Assembly: GCF_037975245.1 (NCBI RefSeq)
Contig: NC_092577.1
Coordinates: 35,084,898 to 35,148,897 of the forward strand
Direction of reading: 5' to 3'
Length of the DNA stretch: 64,000 bases
Source of the DNA: Apostichopus japonicus
Lineage: Eukaryota; Echinodermata; Holothuroidea; Aspidochirotida; Stichopodidae
Shown: piece after piece, positions 60,301-64,000 of the stretch
How positions within the stretch are numbered: position 1 is the first letter of the stretch
Layout of the letters: the number at the start of each line of letters is the position of its first letter
Notes under the pieces: model-generated
Told to the model about the DNA's origin: nothing
The model's database searches: none
What the model saw: only the letters and a program-made list of their open reading frames with translations
Program-made: the position numbers and the translations under genes

Positions 60301-63300
60301 ATTCACATGGAGAGAGGTGTATGTCTGTTTTTAAGATATATGCCATTGCTGTGTATACGATGGCAGCCATTTTATCTTCAATATTAAACTTAGCCACTCA
60401 GTACAGTATCCTAGCTATAGCTACAGTACATGTACATTTTGTGTAGAGTATATGACCCTGTTAAACATACATGTACAGTTTATCTGTTTTTACATTAAAC
60501 TGACTTCACAAATCCACTACCATCTTTGCTTTCTGGAGATAAAGAGGTTTAATTCTGTTTTTCCTGTGGTCGTGGTGTGAGATTTTTGAATGGTAAATTT
60601 CTGATTTAATACAGTACTTCAGTTGCTTTGTATCCTGATTTGATCTGTGGCTTGGATCTCGTCTGGTGATTCTGGTCTGGTCTGGTTAACCTCTTCGTCA
60701 GTCATTTTGGATAAAAAAACAGTTCAACAAGACATTTCAATATGGCTTCTGCCTCGTCTTTTATATTAACTTTGTTACATTTGGCGATATCGTACCATTA
60801 TACCATGACCTACTGGATATACATAACGGATACGAAACAGCGATTGCTCGCCGTGCGACCGTATACCTACGGCGGGGAATACAAATTTTTCACAATATGG
60901 TGTCTGGTAAGAATCAGAGAAAACAAACAGCTACTGTTTAAGCTGACTTAAGTGATAAGTCAGAATTTTGGTATTAAAGAGTAACCATCTCCTATTCAAT
61001 TTGGTCAGTTAATATTTAAAGATATGTTGTTTATAAATATTTTTGATATTCCTGAAACTAACAGTAGTAATTTTGTTCACAGAACATATCACCCCAGTGG
61101 TTAAATTTGATATATGTTTGATCGGATTGTTTTAAATATCAAATGTATATGAAAATTTGCCAAATTTACAATCTAAAACTACAGTACATTCTCTGCTGTA
61201 TAAACTTGCAGTTTAACTTACTGGTTACAGTGTGTTTTCCTCAGCCTGAAAATATCAAAATACAAGTGATAAGAAAGTTAAATGATAAGTGAAAAGTAAT
61301 TATTTCTTTAATTTATGAAGAGTAAGATTACCTTTAGATGCAGGGGGGCTTTTTTGAACATATTTCTGAGCTTATTTTTCATCGGCTTACGACACAGGTT
61401 TTGTAACTGTAAAAAAAGACAGAAAAGTAATCAATGTTTGAGGTATGGCACAGAAAAGGCACAAAAGGCATCAGTGAATCAGAAACAGGTCGACTGTTAG
61501 GTACCACAATTGCTAACCAGAAATCCATGATTGTAGTACAACAGGTCAGACAGACCTTCTCTGCATTTCCCAAAGGAAGTATCACGTTTGTGATATGAGA
61601 AAAATAAGTTCATTCTTACTTCTTTTTCCATTTTGTTATTTTTATTTCTCCAGATTTTGCAGTTAGTATATTTCTTCTGGTCTTGCATAACTGACATGGT
61701 ATCGGCGTCTGCACCACATAGCTCAGCAGGAAGGGCAACTGTAGCTTTCAGAGATTGGTTCCTGGCCGCAATAGTCTTCCCCATTGGTTCTGTAAGTCTT
61801 TAACTATTTGTATTTCTCTGGTAGACTTTAAGGCTGGACTTAGAAAATGGAAGTGGGGAGGCTTGGAGGAGGTGGGGGTGGGGGGGGAGAGGAATGTGGG
61901 ATGGCAGGTATGAAAGAGAATAAAAGGGTGAGAATAACAAAAAGGGTAAAACATATATCAGAAAGATTACTTGCCTTGAGAAGCAAACTATGCAGTATAG
62001 TGTATACAGGAATCCTTATGTAGTAGGACTGGACGTTGTACGTACAAATGTTGTTCTCACAAAAATTGCGCAAGTTCCGGGCAGTTCTGTTTAAATGGCT
62101 TGGAGGGGATGGGGTGGGGGGGAGAGGGGTGTGGGATGGAAGAAGGAGGGTAAGAAAGAGAATAAGAGGGTGAGAATAACAAAAAGGGTAAAACATCTAT
62201 CAGAAAGATTACTTGCCTTGTCGAGAAACAAAATATACAGTATGGTGTATACAGGAATCCTCATGTAGTAGGACTGGACGTTGTACGTACAAATGTTGTT
62301 CTCACAAAAATTGTGCAAGTTCTGGGCATTTCTGTTTTACATATTAATCCATTCATTGTTTCTCTGTGTTTTTCCTTTCTCAACAGTTGGTCGTTATAAC
62401 CTTTTGGGCGATTTATGGTATGAACAGGGAGCTCATCTTTCCGGCGGCACTTGACGAATTCTTTCCAGCCTGGTTAAATCATGCTTTGGTAAGTCATGCA
62501 GTATTTCTATGAGGGAATCTAAAGGCACCAGTTCAAGAAATGTCTAATGTTTAGATCATGTAACTTCAAGAATCTTGTTGATGCTATCGACCAGCCTCTC
62601 ACCCGATTCTATCAAGATATGAAATTATTGACATTTTGTGAATTTTATCGGGGAACGTACAAAGCCCAACTATTGATATCAGTGAAGAACAAGACTTCAA
62701 AAATGCTTTTGTAATTCTTTGGGCACTTTGCCGTATGCAGGCTTGCTAAGAATCTTATCAGGGTTAATTTTGAACTGTACCAGACAAAGAGACAATTGAC
62801 AGCCAGTTGAGTTCCTTTTTGGTGGATCTTTTTCCACCTTAGCCTTAGGGAAGTACCGCCTTGCTTCACTCCATACCCTGTATCTTCCTTAACCTGGGCT
62901 GCACTCACCCCCTGAGGGTGCAAGGCAGGGCTCCATGGGTGCAGATTTATAGACATAAACAACAAATTTATGCACAAAACAATAATAGACAGCAGGTGAA
63001 GTTTTTGCAAAATTATGTTTCCATCGGTTAGGGATGTGCAAGTAGTAGAAAAGATAAAAAAAATCCTGCCCTACAAACACCCAGGGCAAGAGCTTTCAAT
63101 ATTTGTCAATGTTTTTGCTATTTGGACAATCTCAGAATATCCTTCATAATTTTCTAAAATAGATAAACAATGTCTCTTTGTTGTTCCTTAAGTGATTGTT
63201 CCCTTATGTTTTCTCTTTCATTTCACAGCATACCTTTGTTCTCCCGTTGCTTCTTATCGATATGTTGCTGGTGAAACATAAATATCCTTCTCGGATAAGT

Positions 63301-63344
63301 GGAATCCTCGGTGCTGTAGGCTTTGCTCTTTGTTATCTAGTATG
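48138..63344 (+). CDS. AIG1/ADTRP-family membrane hydrolase locus with six alternative first exons (3' end beyond window)
   Basis: Three constant exons (61654-61791, 62387-62488, 63229-63344) encode the second to fifth membrane parts of an AIG1/ADTRP (FAR-17a) protein. Matches include TVAFRDWFLAAIVFPIG, FWAIYGMNRELIFPAALDEF and AWLNHAL-HTFVLP. Vertebrate family members are multi-pass membrane proteins that hydrolyse fatty acid esters of hydroxy fatty acids using an intramembrane Thr and a His. The His of HTFVLP is in the third constant exon; the Thr lies in the variable first exons at 48138, 50646, 55044, 57378, 58144 and 60742. All six end in phase 0 and the constant exon begins in phase 0, so each could be spliced to it. 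No second copy of the constant exons was found between 48,360 and 61,653. The last exon or exons lie beyond 64,000. Alternative reading: upstream units are remnants of tandem genes. Confidence 0.85.
50646..50918 (+). CDS. Alternative first exon B, AIG1/ADTRP-like
   Basis: It encodes 91 codons, with a long basic N-terminus (MGKKGTNPKQSRRSGGLKRQ), a hydrophobic segment RLLHFVIFCYYLFINIYDLG and the end VPPEQVKFFPGILFRSAYMT-HINQ. The donor is CAG|GTAAGT in phase 0. It is the closest relative of exon A (H-F-x-x-x-CYYxx, V-P-x-EQ, KFFPG, FRxAYxTHI), so the two are recent duplicates that diverged mainly at the N-terminus. Thr is five codons from the exon end. Confidence 0.75.
51615..52015 (-). mobile_element. 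Truncated inverted copy of the ATATACGCG hAT-like element
   Basis: It begins with the same ATGGCAAGCCATGTGGG terminus and reads as the reverse of the 41,325-41,788 element (AGCCAATCATATGGCCCAAA, then GGCGGGCTCGCGAGATCGCT in order). It breaks off near 52,015 without the other terminus. It lies between first exons B and C. Confidence 0.88.
52385..52563 (+). repeat. Compound microsatellite (TGAA)n then (CGGA)n
   Basis: About 18 TGAA units (52,385-52,460) are followed by about 24 CGGA units (to about 52,563) and a decayed CGG-rich end. Pro-Ser-Val-Arg and Ser-Phe-Ile-His frames on the minus strand are repeat artefacts. Confidence 0.97.
52640..53240 (-). pseudogene. LINE polyprotein C-terminal region, minus strand
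   Basis: Read on the minus strand from 53,240: DIVVRLYKQLVRPHLEYAVQ, AWNPYFAKD, a stop, then EVLEKVQRRATRMISSLKRV, YYRRLQLLNLTTLELRRLRG and DLIQVFKIVYGFDNL. A frame change precedes NEWNSLPEKVVLANSVNGFK. This is the C-terminus of a CR1/Jockey-type LINE (LVRPxLEYAxxxWxP and LExVQRRATRxI). The in-frame TAA and the frame change show it is dead. Confidence 0.87.
53925..53960 (+). repeat. Isolated Penelope-like terminal motif
   Basis: GGGCCTGACGTACGTTTCGA followed by TCCTTGCAGGATCATCCTCA matches the motif at 14,490 with a 4-bp insertion. No element body is recognised around it. Confidence 0.5.
54555..54737 (-). CDS. Possible short coding segment, unrecognised
   Basis: A minus-strand frame includes LHVLNYDPDCAIFDNSTVPN, then DDLQLTTQRGIDVSGCFYEN, and ends YKYVAA-stop. 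The composition is protein-like and not repetitive. No ATG opens it near the observed N-terminus, and no neighbouring exon is evident on that strand. It may be a last exon, a decayed retrocopy or chance. Confidence 0.15.
   Translation of the reverse strand: MHVLNYDPDCAIFDNSTVPNILQGKTDDLQLTTQRGIDVSGCFYENNLKTSYNRYKYVAA
55044..55355 (+). CDS. Alternative first exon C, AIG1/ADTRP-like, Ser at the nucleophile position
   Basis: It encodes 104 codons from ATG (context AACCATGC). The N-terminus is long and acidic/polar (MQRREEAVTIDLDESIPSKA). The hydrophobic segment is LGLTRFVFHIAAFSFYLRAI, and it ends QILVFFQGSIFYKVCYISNI-CE. The donor is GAG|GTAAGT in phase 0. In alignment from the exon end, the Thr of the other five exons is Ser here (YIS). 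FFxG-xxF and NICE/HICE tie it to exon A. The frame is open upstream to 54,960 but has no earlier ATG. Confidence 0.72.
55852..56672. mobile_element. Probable hAT-like element(s), boundaries unresolved
   Basis: CAGTGGTGTCGCCAGACATT at the left and GTTGCGCCCGTG at the right resemble this family's termini. TTAGATGCAATCTGGTGCTA at about 56,020 is the reverse complement of sequence inside the element at 19,566. GC tracts and a second, related block (about 56,370-56,500) suggest two nested copies. I could not find an 8-bp target duplication, so the limits are guesses. Confidence 0.45.
57378..57587 (+). CDS. Alternative first exon D, AIG1/ADTRP-like
   Basis: It encodes 70 codons from ATG (MKNSRGKEKVNTGLHRHGHI). 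The segment AIFIWYVFVITIDWIYFTPR is hydrophobic, and the exon ends FFHFYLCNLAFLTSINT with donor ACG|GTAAGA in phase 0. The Thr of FLT is five codons from the exon end as in A, B, E and F. It is shorter than A-C and the most divergent in the middle. Its frame extends upstream to 57,369, but only with a TTG codon. Confidence 0.7.
58144..58305 (+). CDS. Alternative first exon E, canonical AIG1/ADTRP type
   Basis: It encodes 54 codons (MAATSVTATIFHFGLVWYYF...), ending RPDTYGGLWKFLTFWGL with donor TTG|GTAAGA in phase 0. TYGGxWKFLTF is nearly identical to the human AIG1 segment that contains the catalytic Thr (T43), and exon length and boundary agree with that protein. With exon F it represents the ancestral first exon type. 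The ATG context is good (ACAATGG). Confidence 0.88.
58858..59480. mobile_element. Element with arrays of AAAACGTCCCC at both ends, 623 bp
   Basis: Termini GCTTACCAGTCAAAACGTCC and GGGACGTTTTGACTGGATACC are imperfect inverted repeats. Perfect 8-bp target duplications ATTACAAT lie at 58,850-58,857 and 59,481-59,488. Each end carries five or so direct AAAACGTCCC(CGC) repeats, inverted between the ends. The inside lacks a transposase. A degenerate inverted relative is at 31,556. The 8-bp duplication suggests hAT-like mobilisation. Confidence 0.87.
59489..60741. other. Inter-exon stretch between first exons E and F
   Basis: It is mostly A/T-rich unique sequence. Four CTCGGATTAACA-like repeats lie at 59,565-59,610. 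A frame at 60,163-60,387 is hydrophobic but lacks the family motif and a matching donor. The promoter of exon F should lie in the last few hundred bases, but I see no clear TATA box. Confidence 0.4.
60742..60906 (+). CDS. Alternative first exon F, canonical AIG1/ADTRP type
   Basis: It encodes 55 codons (MASASSFILTLLHLAISYHY...), ending RPYTYGGEYKFFTIWCL with donor CTG|GTAAGA in phase 0. It shares TYGGxxKFxT, length and start (MA[AS][TA]S) with exon E and is closest to the constant exons (748 bp). It is therefore the likeliest default first exon. Thr is five codons from the exon end. Confidence 0.88.
61654..61791 (+). CDS. Constant exon 2, AIG1/ADTRP family
   Basis: It has 46 codons in phase 0 at both ends (acceptor TTTCTCCAG, donor TCT|GTAAGT). 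It encodes ILQLVYFFWSCITDMVSASA (membrane segment 2 and the following loop) and RATVAFRDWFLAAIVFPIGS (start of segment 3). RDWxLAxxxFPxG is a family signature. Hydrophobic and loop lengths agree with human AIG1, although the loop here is shorter. Confidence 0.9.
61853..62335 (+). repeat. Two ~240-bp tandem copies within intron 2
   Basis: Unit 1 (about 61,853-62,094) and unit 2 (about 62,096-62,335) share GTGAGAATAACAAAAAGGGT, AGGACTGGACGTTGTACGTA and CAAATGTTGTTCTCACAAAA in order, at roughly 90% identity by eye. Each unit begins with a G/A-rich tract. Confidence 0.9.
62387..62488 (+). CDS. Constant exon 3, AIG1/ADTRP family
   Basis: It has 34 codons in phase 0 at both ends (acceptor CTCAACAG, donor TTG|GTAAGT). 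It encodes LVVITFWAIYGMNRELIFPA, then ALDEFFPAWLNHAL. The FWxIYxxNRELIxP...LD...PxWLNHxx stretch is the most conserved block of the family. The exon ends just before the catalytic His. Confidence 0.93.
63229..63344 (+). CDS. Constant exon 4, AIG1/ADTRP family, carries catalytic His
   Basis: The acceptor is TTTCACAG; the first codon is CAT, the His equivalent to AIG1 H134 in HTFVLP. HTFVLPLLLIDMLLVKHKYP, then SRISGILGAVGFALCYLVW, covers membrane segments 4-5, with the family motif YPSRxxG. The donor TATG|GTAAGT splits a Trp codon (phase 2). The remaining exon or exons, about 70 residues in relatives, lie beyond the window. Confidence 0.92.
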
Positions 63345-64000
63345 GTAAGTGTATATGTCTGTCAAAGGGATATCCTGCTGGCTGTAGTCCATCGTTTTTA
63401 CCAAATTTGTTGGAAAATTTCCCTTTTTTCTGTATATATACATAATCTCATAGTAATTTGGATGGAGAAGTTACAAATTTGCAATTGTTTGTGAGTGTAT
63501 ATGGCAACAAATGTGAATTATGTCAGAATGGCAATTGAGCTGAAAGTATTGTCTTTTTTATTTTTTATTTATCCAGACCAGAGGAAAAAAGTATTTTTAC
63601 ACACAAAAAGTTGCATTGTGACAAAATTCTAAGTACAAAGACCATGGACAGCTAAGCAATCATTCCAAATGTATCACATTACAAGGGTGAATCAACAAGA
63701 ACATTTATTGGAAAGTAAAGCTTTTTTAAACAAAAAACCCTGCCTTGATGACATCACAGACCAATAGATCACTAGAGGAACAGAGGGTGTGGCTATAGAG
63801 ATAGTTGGTCTTGATGTAAGGGGGTAGAGAGTGGACCAAGTGGTTTGGTTGTTGTGCCCAGGCTCAATCAGGAGTGACTTTTCTTTAAAAGCATCTAGTT
63901 GTCTTCTTCAAATGAACTTTACGTCTTGAGAAATTAATAATTCTGTATGATTTTAAAAATTTGTCTACGATGTACTTTAGTATCATAGTCTTATTCACAT
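63345..64000. other. Intron 4, start only
   Basis: The sequence is A/T-rich. I found no acceptor followed by a sequence like the family's C-terminal membrane segments, so the next exon is outside the window. Confidence 0.6.

Noticed and set aside
60163-60387. An additional AIG1/ADTRP first exon (MTYQQIIATIATIPAWFSSC...)
   Set aside because: It is hydrophobic, but there is no Thr-to-donor spacing, no family motif and no phase-0 donor at a suitable place.

Overview
The window is nuclear DNA from an animal. It has spliced genes with GT-AG introns plus one apparent AT-AC (U12-type) intron, a Ty3/Gypsy retrotransposon, LINE and Penelope-like remnants, many small hAT-like elements and satellite DNA. 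The mix suits a marine invertebrate, perhaps an echinoderm or another invertebrate deuterostome, but that placement is inference. I see no bacterial or organellar genes, rRNA, intact tRNA or CRISPR array.

Layout. 1-13,990 is a satellite of about 61 head-to-tail monomers of about 230 bp with higher-order periodicity. 13,990-20,930 is a spacer packed with nested mobile elements: a Penelope-like GIY-YIG fragment, a LINE reverse transcriptase fragment, three hAT-like elements with 8-bp target duplications, and a near-perfect palindrome. 20,930-22,870 is the same satellite in inverted orientation, about 8.5 copies. 22,870-27,350 is a frameshifted, 5'-truncated Gypsy element with a short 3' LTR. 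27,350-34,560 has no convincing gene; it holds further hAT-like and Penelope-like copies and, from 33,195, a tandem repeat of about 180 bp.

34,849-43,585 (+) is a complete 12-exon gene that I could splice by eye into a 492-residue, almost wholly coiled-coil protein. Its third intron has the sequence hallmarks of an AT-AC minor-spliceosome intron and restores the frame exactly. 43,586-48,137 is intergenic.

48,138-63,344 (+, continuing past the window) is the most interesting locus: an AIG1/ADTRP-family membrane hydrolase gene. Three constant exons near the 3' end (61,654-61,791; 62,387-62,488; 63,229-63,344) are preceded by six different candidate first exons spread over 13 kb. Each has its own ATG, encodes a hydrophobic N-terminal part, ends with a GTAAGT/GTAAGA/GTAGGT-like donor in phase 0, and places a Thr (Ser in one) exactly five codons from the exon end, where the family's nucleophilic Thr sits. 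The constant part supplies the catalytic His. This looks like a variable-first-exon cluster (the UGT1A or protocadherin layout) in which alternative promoters would swap the nucleophile-bearing first membrane segment. Tandem gene copies that lost their downstream exons are the main alternative.

The two genes share only strand and proximity; nothing in the sequence links their functions.
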